Positions 50,681 through 61,597 are shown, counted from the stretch's first letter. The stretch: DNA of 64,000 nt from Limnohabitans sp. Jir72 (GCF_003063575.1 NZ_NESC01000003.1:62001-126000); one strand, 5' to 3'. Numbers and translations: made by a program. Notes: generated by a model from the letters alone, not told the origin.

Positions 50681-51556
50681 TCAGACTTTCTTGCGCAGTT
50701 TTTCGCCAAACAAGCCATTGGGCTTGAGCACCAGCATGAGCAAGACCACGATGTAGGGCGCGATGTCTTTCACGCCCTCGGGCAAATAGAAGCCGGACAA
50801 GGACTCGACGATGCCGATCACCAAGCCACCGACAATGGCACCGGGCAAACTGCCAAAGCCGCCGACCACCGCTGCGGGGAAGGCTTTGAGGCCAATGAAG
50901 CCCATGTTGGCGTGCACAAAGGTGATGGGCGCGAGCAGCAAACCCGCCACCGCCGCCACACCTGCGGCCAGGCCCCAAACCAAGCCGTTCAGGCTTTGCA
51001 CCGGGATGCCCATGTAATAAGCCGCCAACTGGTTCTGCGAAGAAGCCTGCATGGCGATGCCCAGCTTGCTGTACTTGAACATGGCAAATAGCCCCAAGCA
51101 AAGCACAGAAGTGAAAGCGATCACCACCAGCTGCTCGGCCGCCACCACCAGCGCGCCCATCTGCAAAACCTGCCCGGCATAGGGCACAGGCATGGTGTGG
51201 GTGTCGGTGCCCACATCGGGGATCATGGTGATCAGGCCGCGCAGCACATAACCCACGCCGATGGTCAGCATGACGATGGAGAAAGCCGGTTGACCCAGGA
51301 TTGGGCGGATGACCAAGCGTTCGAGCAAGACGCCAAACACGCCCATGGCCACGATGGCGGCAGGCACCGAGACCCAAAACGGGAAACCCAGCCACGTCAT
51401 GGCGCCCAAGCCCGCAAAGGCCCCGACCATCATCAGGTCGCCCTGGGCAAAGCTCACCGTTTCGGTGGCCTTGTAAATCAGCACGAAACCCAGGGCAATG
51501 AGTCCATAGATACAGCCCTGAGCCACGCCGCTGATGAGCAGTTGCAGCACTTGCAC
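50681..51556 (-). CDS. livH: LivH-type ABC transporter permease (GTG start)
   Basis: This 291-residue permease is the first gene of the transporter operon. It has eight to nine membrane segments, with SGVAQGCIYGLIALGFVLIY at the N terminus and SQNQLAAYYMGIPVQSLN, then the QxGxxAxxAxxxG-like VVGGFGSLPGAIVGGLVIG loop. The GTG at 51556 is preceded at 7 bases by AAGGAGA; the frame is open further upstream, but without a ribosome site. It is divergent from atuA; the 169-base gap holds a candidate operator. Confidence 0.92.
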   Translation of the reverse strand: MQVLQLLISGVAQGCIYGLIALGFVLIYKATETVSFAQGDLMMVGAFAGLGAMTWLGFPFWVSVPAAIVAMGVFGVLLERLVIRPILGQPAFSIVMLTIGVGYVLRGLITMIPDVGTDTHTMPVPYAGQVLQMGALVVAAEQLVVIAFTSVLCLGLFAMFKYSKLGIAMQASSQNQLAAYYMGIPVQSLNGLVWGLAAGVAAVAGLLLAPITFVHANMGFIGLKAFPAAVVGGFGSLPGAIVGGLVIGIVESLSGFYLPEGVKDIAPYIVVLLMLVLKPNGLFGEKLRKKV

Positions 51557-51632
51557 GCTTGTCTCCTTTTTTGTACTTCTGTCGTCCTGCACCAGTCCGG
51601 ATGGAACCTGTGGTTCATGCCCTGACCATTTG

Positions 51633-51646
51633 CGAACGGTCGTGCG
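51633..51646. promoter_or_regulatory. Candidate operator between livH and atuA
   Basis: CGAACG-GT-CGTGCG is an imperfect palindrome (CG-N-ACG-NN-CGT-N-CG), centrally placed in the divergent promoter gap. Its ACG-NN-CGT core resembles sites of TetR-type repressors of acyl-CoA catabolism. It could coordinate transporter and AtuA expression. Confidence 0.4.
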
Positions 51647-51725
51647 ATTGTGTATGTCTTTCACGAGACTGACCCTAGGGGTTGTCCCCCATCCACAGTC
51701 ACGTGCGGGGCATCAAGATGGCCCC

Positions 51726-53117
51726 ATGACGCAATCCATACGCATTGGCTCAGGACTCGGTTTTTATGGTGACAACTGGGAGCCTGTGGTCGCCAGCATT
51801 GAACGCGGCGAGGTGCAGTACATCGCCAGCGACCACCTGGCCGAATTGACCTTGGCCATCTTGCACAAAGACCGGCAACGCGACCCCACGCTGGGCTATA
51901 CCCGCGATGTGGTGCCCATGCTCATGCGCCTGTGGCCCTTGATGCAAGCGCGCGGTGTGAAGTTTGTGTGCAATGCCGGAGGCCTGAACCCCATGGGCGC
52001 GGCACAAGCGGTGCAAACAGCGCTGGCGGGCAAAGGTTGGCACCCGCGCATTGCGGTGGTGTCGGGCGACGATGTGCTCGGTCTCTTGCAAGACGAACAA
52101 ACACGCTTTGACCACCTGATGAATGGCAGCGACGTGGGCACGGTGCGTGAGCGCTTGGTGTTTGGCAATGCCTACCTCGGGGCACAACCCATCGTGGATG
52201 CCTTGTCGCAAAGTGCGGACATCGTCATCACCGGCCGCGTGGCCGACGCGGCCTTGTTTCTGGGCCCCTTGGTGCACGGCCTGGGTTGGAGACTCAGCGA
52301 TGCCCAATCGCCCGAAGACTTCAAGCGCTTGGCACAAGGCCTGACCGTGGGGCATTTGCTGGAATGTTCGGGCCAGGGCAGCGGCGGCAATTTTGGCGAC
52401 CAAGGGCACTGGCAAAGCATTCCGGATCTGGGCCACATCGGCTACCCGATCGCCGAAGTTTTTGCCGACGGCACGGCCATCATCACCAAAGCACCCGGTA
52501 CAGGCGGGCTGGTGAACTTTGACACCGTGCGCCAGCAATTGCTCTACGAGGTGCACAACCCGCACGCGTATTTTTCACCCGATGTGGTGCTCGACATGGG
52601 GCAGATCCAGTTGCAAGACGAAGGCCACAACCGCGTGCGTTTGACCGGCGCACAAGGCAGCGCACCCACCCCACAACTGAAGGTGGTGGCAGGCTTCAAG
52701 GACGGCTACAAGGCCGACATCAGCTGGGGCTTTTCATGGCCCGATGCTTGGGACAAAGTGCAGGCGGCCGAGCGCATCGTCCGCGAGCAATTGCGCGAAC
52801 GGAAAATACCTTTCGATGAATTGTTTGTGGAGTACCCGGGTCTGAACTCCGCGCACGGGGCTTTGGCCCCTCTGCCGCCCGCCGCCGAACTCAATGAACG
52901 CCACGAAATCTGGGTGCGCATGGTGCTGCGCACGCCGAGCAAAGCCGCTGCCGATGGCTTTGGTCGACTGTTCCCGTGGATGGCTTTGAGCGGCCCGGCC
53001 TACACCTGCGGATTTCAGGGCCTGAACAACACCAGCGAGCTGCTGGGCATCTGGCCTACGCTGATCGACCGGCATCGGGTGCAGGCCCGCGTAGAACTGC
53101 TGGAGGTGCAAGCATGA
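51726..53117 (+). CDS. atuA: AtuA family protein (DUF1446)
   Basis: A 463-residue DUF1446 protein, beginning MTQSIRIGSGLGFYGDNWEP and continuing with YIASDHLAELTLAILHKDR, VKFVCNAGGLNPMGAAQAV, DIVITGRVADAALFLGPLVH and ECSGQGSGGNFGDQG. AtuA is needed for acyclic terpene (citronellol) growth in Pseudomonas, but its reaction is not established; a role in acyl-CoA chemistry is inferred. The ATG at 51726 follows a short ribosome region; an open extension to 51534 overlaps livH and is rejected. The stop overlaps the next gene (ATGA). Together with the small partner the length approximates that of long AtuA forms. Confidence 0.88.
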   Translation: MTQSIRIGSGLGFYGDNWEPVVASIERGEVQYIASDHLAELTLAILHKDRQRDPTLGYTRDVVPMLMRLWPLMQARGVKFVCNAGGLNPMGAAQAVQTALAGKGWHPRIAVVSGDDVLGLLQDEQTRFDHLMNGSDVGTVRERLVFGNAYLGAQPIVDALSQSADIVITGRVADAALFLGPLVHGLGWRLSDAQSPEDFKRLAQGLTVGHLLECSGQGSGGNFGDQGHWQSIPDLGHIGYPIAEVFADGTAIITKAPGTGGLVNFDTVRQQLLYEVHNPHAYFSPDVVLDMGQIQLQDEGHNRVRLTGAQGSAPTPQLKVVAGFKDGYKADISWGFSWPDAWDKVQAAERIVREQLRERKIPFDELFVEYPGLNSAHGALAPLPPAAELNERHEIWVRMVLRTPSKAAADGFGRLFPWMALSGPAYTCGFQGLNNTSELLGIWPTLIDRHRVQARVELLEVQA

Positions 53118-53509
53118 GCACGACACGGCGCATCCCCTTGGTGCAACTGGCCCACGCCCGCAGCGGCGACAAGGCCGACTGGGTCGACTTCGGCCTGTTT
53201 GCCTGGAACGAAGCGGGCTACCGCATCCTCGAGCGCGAAGTGACTGCGGCCAAAGTGCAGGCGCATTTTTCGCCCTGGCTGCCAGGCCAAGTTGATGTCT
53301 GGCAGTTGCCCCATATCCTGGCCATCAAGCTGGTGCTGCACGGCGCCTTGCAAGGCGGCGGTGCGCGCAATCTGCGCCTGGACAACCTGGGCAAAGCCAT
53401 GGGCGCAGCGCTGCTGCGCATGGAGATCGAAGTCAGCGACGAAGAATTCGAGCAAGCACAAAAAAGCCCCCGAAGGGGCTGGTGGCCCGGGGTGCCACCG
53501 CGGCCCTGA
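53114..53509 (+). CDS. AtuA C-terminal-domain-like small protein
   Basis: This 131-residue protein carries the small domain that follows DUF1446 in longer AtuA proteins: LAHARSGDKADWVDFGLFAW, then ILAIKLVLHGALQGGGARN and LGKAMGAALLRMEIEVSDEE. It overlaps the atuA-like stop by 4 bases, so the two parts are made together and likely bind each other. The last ~20 residues (after EFEQAQKS) are proline- and arginine-rich and run into a repeat, so the original stop may have been lost to an insertion. Confidence 0.8.
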   Translation: MSTTRRIPLVQLAHARSGDKADWVDFGLFAWNEAGYRILEREVTAAKVQAHFSPWLPGQVDVWQLPHILAIKLVLHGALQGGGARNLRLDNLGKAMGAALLRMEIEVSDEEFEQAQKSPRRGWWPGVPPRP

Positions 53510-53514
53510 AACAG

Positions 53515-53570
53515 CGGTCACGCCGGACTTGCAATCAATGGTCACCCCGGACTTGATCCGGGGTCCATCG
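53515..53570. repeat. Dispersed CCCCGGACTTGATCCGGGG-type repeat
   Basis: GGTCACGCCGGACTTG (53517-53532) and GGTCACCCCGGACTTG with GATCCGGGGTCC (53541-53568) form a partial direct repeat; the second copy contains a perfect CCCCGGA...TCCGGGG palindrome. Such GGTCACCCCGGACTTGATCC elements are common interspersed repeats in proteobacteria. It lies between the convergent AtuA partner and thiolase genes and may act as a terminator. Confidence 0.7.
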
Positions 53571-53571
53571 C

Positions 53572-54774
53572 TCAAACCCGCTCAATGATCAGCGCAATGC
53601 CCTGACCCACGCCAATGCACATGGTGCACAGCGCGTAGCGGCCGCCTGTGCTGTGCAGGCGGTTGATGGCGGTGGTGGCCAAGCGCGCACCCGAAGCACC
53701 CAGTGGGTGACCCAGCGCGATCGCGCCGCCCCAGGCGTTCACACGGGCGTCGTCGTCCTTCAAGCCCAACATGCGCAGCACGGCCAGGCCTTGTGCAGCA
53801 AAGGCTTCGTTCAGTTCGATCACGTCGATCTGGTCCAGCGTCAGGCCCGTTTGCGCCAGCACCTTGAGGGTGGCAGGTGCTGGGCCAATGCCCATGATGC
53901 GTGGGGCCACACCGGCAGTGGCCATGCCGACCACGCGCGCTTTGGGCGTCAGGCCGTTCTTGGCTGCGGTGGCTTCATCGGCCAGCAACAAGGCGCAAGC
54001 GCCGTCGTTCACGCCCGAAGCGTTGCCTGCGGTCACGGTGCCGTCTGGGCGCACCACACCTTTGAGCTTGGCCAGCGCTTCGAGGCTGGTTTCACGAGGA
54101 TGTTCGTCGGTGTCGACCAGAACAGCGTCGCCCTTTTTCTGGGGGATGCTCACGCCCACGATTTCACGGGCCAGGTGCCCGGCCTTGATCGCGGCTACAG
54201 CGCGCAGCTGGCTGTTGTAGGCCATCAGGTCTTGCGCTTCCCGCTCAATCTTGTAATCGGTGGCCACGTTTTCGGCCGTTTCGGGCATCGAATCGACGCC
54301 GTATTGCGCCTTCATCAGCTTGTTCACAAAGCGCCAGCCAATGGTGGTGTCGTACACGGCGTTGTTGCGGCTAAAGGCAGTCTCGGCCTTGGGCATGACA
54401 AACGGAGCGCGGCTCATGCTTTCAACGCCACCGGCAATCATCAAACCGGCTTCCCCGGCCTTGATGGCACGCGCTGCCGTGCCCACGGCGTCCAGTCCCG
54501 AGCCGCACAGGCGGTTGAGGGTGGCGCCAGGCACGTCGATGGGCAGACCGGCCAGCAAGCTGCTCATGTGGGCCACGTTGCGGTTGTCTTCACCGGCTTG
54601 ATTGGCGTTGCCGTAGAGTACGTCGGTCACAGCGGCCCAGTCCACGTTGGGGTTGCGGGCCATCAAGGCGCGCAGGGGCACAGCGCCCAGGTCATCGGTG
54701 CGGACGCTGGAGAGTGCGCCGCCGTAACGGCCAAAAGGGGTGCGGATGGCGTCGCAAATGTAGGCTTGGCTCAT
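53572..54774 (-). CDS. Thiolase, 3-oxoadipyl-CoA thiolase (PcaF)-like
   Basis: This 400-residue thiolase has the nucleophile Cys90 in TLNRLCGSGLDAVG, the catalytic histidine in GGAIALGHPLGASGA (about 356) and a second cysteine in LCTMCIGVGQG (about 386). The first block, AYICDAIRTPFGRYGGALSS, with DVLYGNANQAGEDNRNVAHM, is the wording of 3-oxoadipyl-CoA thiolases (PcaF/PaaJ). It may thiolyse the CoA products of this locus or act in aromatic degradation. It is transcribed alone, with a palindrome in its promoter. Confidence 0.88.
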   Translation of the reverse strand: MSQAYICDAIRTPFGRYGGALSSVRTDDLGAVPLRALMARNPNVDWAAVTDVLYGNANQAGEDNRNVAHMSSLLAGLPIDVPGATLNRLCGSGLDAVGTAARAIKAGEAGLMIAGGVESMSRAPFVMPKAETAFSRNNAVYDTTIGWRFVNKLMKAQYGVDSMPETAENVATDYKIEREAQDLMAYNSQLRAVAAIKAGHLAREIVGVSIPQKKGDAVLVDTDEHPRETSLEALAKLKGVVRPDGTVTAGNASGVNDGACALLLADEATAAKNGLTPKARVVGMATAGVAPRIMGIGPAPATLKVLAQTGLTLDQIDVIELNEAFAAQGLAVLRMLGLKDDDARVNAWGGAIALGHPLGASGARLATTAINRLHSTGGRYALCTMCIGVGQGIALIIERV

Positions 54775-54799
54775 GTTTTGTGTCTCCAGGTTAAGGTTG

Positions 54800-54817
54800 C
54801 ATGCATTTTATTGCATG
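54800..54817. promoter_or_regulatory. Candidate operator upstream of the PcaF-like thiolase
   Basis: CATGCA-ttttat-TGCATG is a perfect 6-base inverted repeat 26 bases upstream of the thiolase start, within its likely promoter. It is followed by a third GCATG-type half site (CATGCG). No regulator is adjacent. Confidence 0.4.
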
Positions 54818-54885
54818 TTTCATGCGCGTGCTGAAGTCATTCTAGGGCTTGAATCCGCAAGGGGCCTGTGCGGCGCTGCCCGGGC

Positions 54886-55028
54886 TCAGAGGCGCTTCGC
54901 TTTGCCACATCGCCCGAACAGCGCCGCACTGGCCCCTTGCTCGCTCGATGGACTTGAGGATCACAGCGCCCCCGCTGGTGTGTGGGGGTCAGGGGCCGGG
55001 GTGATGTGGCAAAGCGAAGCGCCTCTGA
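54886..55028. repeat. Long perfect inverted repeat (26-base arms) with a nested second palindrome
   Basis: The 26-base arm at 54886-54911 (TCAGAGGCGCTTCGC...) is exactly complementary to 55003-55028. Inside and overlapping it are GTGCGGCGCTG and CAGCGCCGCAC, which form another hairpin. The 91-base loop holds CCCCAC- and GGGGGTC-rich sequence. This has the form of a REP-like or small non-autonomous element rather than a terminator. Confidence 0.8.
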
Positions 55029-55090
55029 ACCCCGGCCCCTGACCCCCATACACCAGCCCACAGGGAGCAACATGAAGGACAATCCACCCC

Positions 55091-55528
55091 ATGCTGATCC
55101 AACCTTCACAAGCCGATGTGCGGCGATTTTTTTGTGGCGTTTACGCCAAAGCCAAAACCGCGGCCCCGCTGGAACCCATGGAAATGCTGGTGAGCCAATG
55201 GATTGACGAGCACCCCGAATACCACGCCGAACTGGCAGACGTCGACGCCGCCCTGGCCAGCATGCTCAAAGTCGACCCCAACAAGGACAACCCCTTTTTG
55301 CACTTGTCCATGCACCTGTCGATCAGCGAGCAATGCAGCATCGACCAGCCCCGAGGCATCCGCCAGGCGGTGGAATTGCTGACGCACAAACTCAACTCAC
55401 TGCATGACGCGCACCACCAGGCCATGGAATGCTTGGGCCGCATGGTCCATGAAAGCCAACGCTCAGGCCGCTTGCCCGATGGCGCGGCCTACATCGACTG
55501 CGTGCAAAGGCACGCGACCAAGGACTGA
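55091..55528 (+). CDS. DUF1841 family protein
   Basis: A 145-residue protein typical of Betaproteobacteria, beginning MLIQPSQADVRRFFCGVYAK and continuing with MEMLVSQWIDEHPEYHAEL, NPFLHLSMHLSISEQCSID and HHQAMECLGRMVHESQRSG. DUF1841 has no known role; it is a helical domain with conserved histidines. The gene reads toward the NUDIX gene and ends 5 bases from its stop. It stands alone. Confidence 0.88.
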   Translation: MLIQPSQADVRRFFCGVYAKAKTAAPLEPMEMLVSQWIDEHPEYHAELADVDAALASMLKVDPNKDNPFLHLSMHLSISEQCSIDQPRGIRQAVELLTHKLNSLHDAHHQAMECLGRMVHESQRSGRLPDGAAYIDCVQRHATKD

Positions 55529-55533
55529 TTTTT

Positions 55534-56001
55534 TCAGCGGTGCGTGGCGCCGCTGAACTGGCGCTCTTCGGCCAGCCAGGTCAACACGGGAACAGTGCCG
55601 GGCAACACCGGCACCACCGCCACCGGCAATTGCTGCCAAGCGTGGGTTTGCGCTTCGCGCATTTGCAAGTCGCCCTGCCAGTCCCACACCTTGCAAAAGT
55701 GCAGGCGCACAAGGGCGTGCGGGTAGTCCACCATCTGGGTTTTCCAGATCTGAGCTTGACCGATCACGATGCCCAGCTCTTCTTGCAACTCACGGCGCAA
55801 GGCCTGTTCCACCGTTTCACCGGCTTCGAGCTTGCCGCCCGGGAACTCCCAATAACCCGAATAGACCTTGCCCTCGGGGCGCGAGGTCAACAAGAAATGC
55901 CCATCGGCCTGCATCAACACGCCCACAGCCACGTCGACCACGGGGCGGTCTGCACCGCCTTCGCGCTGACGCTCGCCGTCGGCAACCAGCAGGCCACTCA
56001 T
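55534..56001 (-). CDS. NUDIX hydrolase (MutT-like)
   Basis: A 155-residue pyrophosphatase. The Nudix box reads FPGGKLEAGETVEQALRREL then QEELGI, with the catalytic REL..EE core. The N-terminal VDVAVGVLMQADGHFLLTSR and C-terminal LPVAVVPVLPGTVPVLTWLA match MutT-type 8-oxo-dGTP pyrophosphatases that clean the nucleotide pool. Its start overlaps the DUF815 stop by 4 bases (ATGA), so it lies in the secA-argJ-DUF815-NUDIX operon. Confidence 0.88.
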   Translation of the reverse strand: MSGLLVADGERQREGGADRPVVDVAVGVLMQADGHFLLTSRPEGKVYSGYWEFPGGKLEAGETVEQALRRELQEELGIVIGQAQIWKTQMVDYPHALVRLHFCKVWDWQGDLQMREAQTHAWQQLPVAVVPVLPGTVPVLTWLAEERQFSGATHR

Positions 56002-56885
56002 GCGGCAGCCTGACGGCCCATGAAATCACGGGCAAACTGGTAAGCCACGCGGCCGCTGCGCGAGCCACGCTCCAGGGCCCACAGCAAGGCATCGGGGCGG
56101 GCTGCTTCGATCTGCGCGGGCGAGGCGCCCAAGCTGCTGAGCCATTGGCCCGCAATGGTGAGGTATTCGTCTTGCGAGAAGGGGTAGAAGCTGATCCACA
56201 AACCGAAGCGCTCGGACAAGGAGATCTTCTCTTCCACGCCTTCACCGGGGTGCACTTCGCCGTCTTCGGTGTGTTTGTAGGTGAGGTTCTCGCTCATGTA
56301 CTCGGGCAACAAATGGCGGCGGTTGCTGGTGGCGCAGATCAGCACATTGGGGGTGGAAGCTGCCACAGTGCCGTCCAGGATGGACTTGAGCGCCTTGTAG
56401 CCGGGCTCGCCGTCTTCAAAGCTGAGGTCATCGCAATAGACCATGAACTTTTCAGGACGCGAAGCGACCACTTCGATGATGTCGGGCAAGTCGGTCAGAT
56501 CGGCCTTGTCCACTTCGATCAGGCGCAAGCCTTGCGATGCGTACGAGTTCAAACACGCCTTGATGAGCGAGGACTTGCCGGTACCGCGTGCGCCGGTCAG
56601 CAGCACATTGTTGGCCGGGCGACCGTGGACGAACTGCTCGGTGTTGCGTTGCAGCTTTTCCTTTTGTGGTTCGATTTCCTTCAGGTCATCGAGCGACATG
56701 GCCGCCACATGGCGCACGGGTTCGAGCACGCCATGACCCGATGAACGCTTGCGGTAACGCCAGGCGATGGCCTGAGCCCAGTCGGGCGCCGACAAGGGCT
56801 GGGGCAGGACGGATTCGATGCGGTCGACCAGCTGGCTGACTTTGGCCAGCAGTTGATCCAATGCAGAGCTTGCAGGTGAATTCAT
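55998..56885 (-). CDS. DUF815 family AAA ATPase
   Basis: A 295-residue ATPase. The Walker A loop is [12 protein letters not shown] (about residue 98), and Walker B-like residues are in [31 protein letters not shown] is the family sensor segment, with [16 protein letters not shown] following. The gene is widespread in proteobacteria near argJ; its role is unknown, and a helper or chaperone-like function is only an inference. The ATG at 56885 overlaps the argJ stop (ATGA). Confidence 0.88.
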   Translation of the reverse strand: MNSPASSALDQLLAKVSQLVDRIESVLPQPLSAPDWAQAIAWRYRKRSSGHGVLEPVRHVAAMSLDDLKEIEPQKEKLQRNTEQFVHGRPANNVLLTGARGTGKSSLIKACLNSYASQGLRLIEVDKADLTDLPDIIEVVASRPEKFMVYCDDLSFEDGEPGYKALKSILDGTVAASTPNVLICATSNRRHLLPEYMSENLTYKHTEDGEVHPGEGVEEKISLSERFGLWISFYPFSQDEYLTIAGQWLSSLGASPAQIEAARPDALLWALERGSRSGRVAYQFARDFMGRQAAA

Positions 56886-58111
56886 GAACGGTAATCCGCG
56901 TTGATGGTGACGTAGTCGTGGCTGAGGTCGCAAGTCCAGACCGTGTCGCTGGCGGTGCCGCGGCCCAAGCCCACACGCACGGTGATCTCGCTGCCCTTCA
57001 TCACGCGTTGGCCGTCTTCCTCGCGGTACTCGGGGCGGCGACCGCCTTGCGAGACCACGTGCACATCGTCCAGGTGCAGCTCGATCAGGCCCTGGTCCAG
57101 ATCGGCGATGCCCGCATAGCCCACCGCCGCCAAGATGCGGCCCAGGTTGGGGTCGCTGGCAAAGAAAGCGGTTTTGACCAAGGGCGAATGCGCGATGGCG
57201 TAGGCCACCAGGCGGCACTCTTCAGAAGTGCGGCCGCCTTCGACCTGCACGGTGATGAACTTGGTGGCGCCTTCGCCATCGCGCACGATGGCGTGGGCCA
57301 ACTGGCGCGCCACCTGCATCAGGCCATTGAACAAGGCCTGACCGTCAGCGCTGTCCAGCGAGGTGATCTGCGCGTGGCCAGCCTGGTGGGTGGCGATCAT
57401 CATGAAGGAGTCGTTGGTCGAGGTGTCGCCGTCGATGGTGATGCGGTTAAAAGACCCATCGGCCAAGGCCTTGACCAAGGCGGGCAGCAAAGCCGGATCG
57501 ATGTTGGCATCGGTGGCCACAAAGCCGAGCATGGTCGCCATGTTCGGACGGATCATGCCCGCGCCTTTGCTGATGCCGGTGATGTTGACGGTCTTGCCGC
57601 CCAGGCTCAGCTGCACGCTGGCGGCCTTGGGCTGTGTGTCGGTGGTCATGATGCCTTCGGCGGCCTGGGCCCAATGGGCCGCTTGGGCATCGGCCAAAGC
57701 CGCGGGCAAAGCGGCCACGATGCGATCAACCGGCAAGGGCTCCATGATCACGCCGGTGGAGAACGGTAGGATCTGCTCAGGCGCGCATTGCAGCAGGCTG
57801 GCCAAGGCATCGCAAGTCTGGCGCGCATGGGCCAGGCCGGGCGCGCCCGTACCGGCGTTGGCATTGCCGGTGTTGATGACCAAGGCGCGCACAGCGCTGC
57901 CTTGCGCCAGATGCTCACGGCACAGCTGCACGGGGGCGGCGCAATAGCGGTTGCTGGTGAATACACCGGCCACGCTGGCACCCGCATCGAGCAACATGAC
58001 GCTGAGGTCTTTGCGATCGGCTTTGCGTACACCGGCTTCGGTGATGCCCCAACGCACACCGGCAACGGCATGCAACTGGGCGGGATCGATCAGGGGCAGA
58101 TTCACAGGCAT
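56882..58111 (-). CDS. argJ: Bifunctional glutamate N-acetyltransferase/amino-acid N-acetyltransferase
   Basis: ArgJ transfers the acetyl group from N-acetylornithine to glutamate, recycling acetate in arginine synthesis, and can also acetylate glutamate with acetyl-CoA. It is made as a precursor that cuts itself before Thr193 in the [12 protein letters not shown] motif, giving alpha and beta chains; this motif is intact. Other signatures are [28 protein letters not shown] and [19 protein letters not shown]. It is 409 residues. secA lies 80 bases upstream with a terminator between them. Confidence 0.95.
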   Translation of the reverse strand: MPVNLPLIDPAQLHAVAGVRWGITEAGVRKADRKDLSVMLLDAGASVAGVFTSNRYCAAPVQLCREHLAQGSAVRALVINTGNANAGTGAPGLAHARQTCDALASLLQCAPEQILPFSTGVIMEPLPVDRIVAALPAALADAQAAHWAQAAEGIMTTDTQPKAASVQLSLGGKTVNITGISKGAGMIRPNMATMLGFVATDANIDPALLPALVKALADGSFNRITIDGDTSTNDSFMMIATHQAGHAQITSLDSADGQALFNGLMQVARQLAHAIVRDGEGATKFITVQVEGGRTSEECRLVAYAIAHSPLVKTAFFASDPNLGRILAAVGYAGIADLDQGLIELHLDDVHVVSQGGRRPEYREEDGQRVMKGSEITVRVGLGRGTASDTVWTCDLSHDYVTINADYRS

Positions 58112-58149
58112 GGTGATCTTTCAAAAATAAAGATGAATTCAAAGTCCAC

Positions 58150-58173
58150 AAACAAAACGGGCCGAAGCCCGTT
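58150..58173 (-). terminator. Terminator downstream of secA
   Basis: Reading leftward, AACGGGC-ttcg-GCCCGTT is a 7-base stem with a stable TTCG loop and is followed by TTTGTTTG. It lies between the secA stop and the argJ start, so argJ may have its own promoter. Confidence 0.8.
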
Positions 58174-58191
58174 GAGTGGATGGCGGCATGC

Positions 58192-60948
<2,757 letters not shown>

Positions 60949-61157
60949 CTTCAGCCTGGGGCCGAGGAACAGACCGTCTATCCTGTCAAGTTAAAAGGTT
61001 CATTTGAAGCCGGGCCCACAGAAAACAAGTCCTGCAGCACCCTGACGTGGCCCTGTCAGACCCACTTGCCATTTTAGCCTCTGACTGTGACGCTTATGCG
61101 CTGGACTCAGAGCCTGTGAGCTGGCGCTGCGTGATAATGCTTGGTCTTCGGTTCACC

Positions 61158-61466
61158 ATGCAAAGACGACACCACCCCATCCCCCTGCAACAAGCTGCAC
61201 AAGAATCACCCACTTTTGCGCTCCTGGCCAGCCGTGTACGCGAATCGTCCGCACGACTTCTTGCCATCCGCGGCCTGCTGCCTGCGCCTTTGCGCGCCAG
61301 TGTTCAAGCCGGGCCCATTGAGGAGGGCTCCTGGTGCTTGCTGGTCAGCTCCAACGCTGTCGCAGCCAAGCTACGTCAATTGACACCCGCACTGCAAGCG
61401 CATTTGAACCAGAAAGGACTGCAGGTCAACGCCATCCGCATCAAGGTTCAAAACCGCAGCCTTTGA
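61158..61466 (+). CDS. DciA/DUF721 family protein
   Basis: A 102-residue protein with the DUF721 pattern: LLASRVRESSARLLAIRGLLP, ASVQAGPIEEGSWCLLVSSN and KLRQLTPALQAHLNQKGLQV. DciA-type proteins help load the replicative helicase DnaB in bacteria that lack DnaC; many beta- and gammaproteobacteria have it divergent from secA, as here. The ATG at 61158 (MQRRHHPI) is preferred; an upstream in-frame ATG at 61047 adds unrelated residues. Loss of the longer C terminus is normal for the short form. Confidence 0.82.
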   Translation: MQRRHHPIPLQQAAQESPTFALLASRVRESSARLLAIRGLLPAPLRASVQAGPIEEGSWCLLVSSNAVAAKLRQLTPALQAHLNQKGLQVNAIRIKVQNRSL

Positions 61467-61482
61467 TCGGCCCACGCCAAAG

Positions 61483-61516
61483 AAAAAGCCCCTGATCTTG
61501 CGATCAGGGGCTTTTT
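61483..61516. terminator. Rho-independent terminator after dciA
   Basis: AAAAAGCCCCTGATC-ttgc-GATCAGGGGCTTTTT is a 15-base stem with flanking A and T runs. It lies between the DUF721 gene and the leftward tRNA gene and can serve both strands. Confidence 0.92.
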
Positions 61517-61521
61517 GATTT

Positions 61522-61597
61522 TGGTGCCGCTTGTCGGATTCGAACTGACGACCTACCGCTTACAAGGCGGGTGCTCTACCAACTGAGCTAAAGCGGC
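61522..61597 (-). tRNA. tRNA-Thr (anticodon TGT), CCA encoded
   Basis: Read on the minus strand, the acceptor stem GCCGCTT pairs with AAGCGGC, the D arm is GCTC-AGTTGGTA-GAGC, and the anticodon loop CTTGTAA gives anticodon TGT (reads ACA). The T loop is TTCGAAT. The 3' CCA is encoded. Two stem positions look imperfect: an A-C pair in the T stem (GTCAG with CCGAC) and a C-T at the outer anticodon pair. The fold is otherwise standard. Confidence 0.95.

Larger units (their letters stand above)
54775..55090. other. Intergenic region with nested inverted repeats
   Basis: No supported gene is present. The stretch holds a CATGCA/TGCATG palindrome at 54800-54817 and a larger nested inverted repeat at 54886-55028. 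DUF1841 starts at 55091 and reads rightward. Confidence 0.6.

Noticed and set aside
51557-51664. Extended N terminus of livH from an ATG at 51664
   Set aside because: The GTG at 51556 has a strong AAGGAGA site and gives the family length; the extension has no membrane character.
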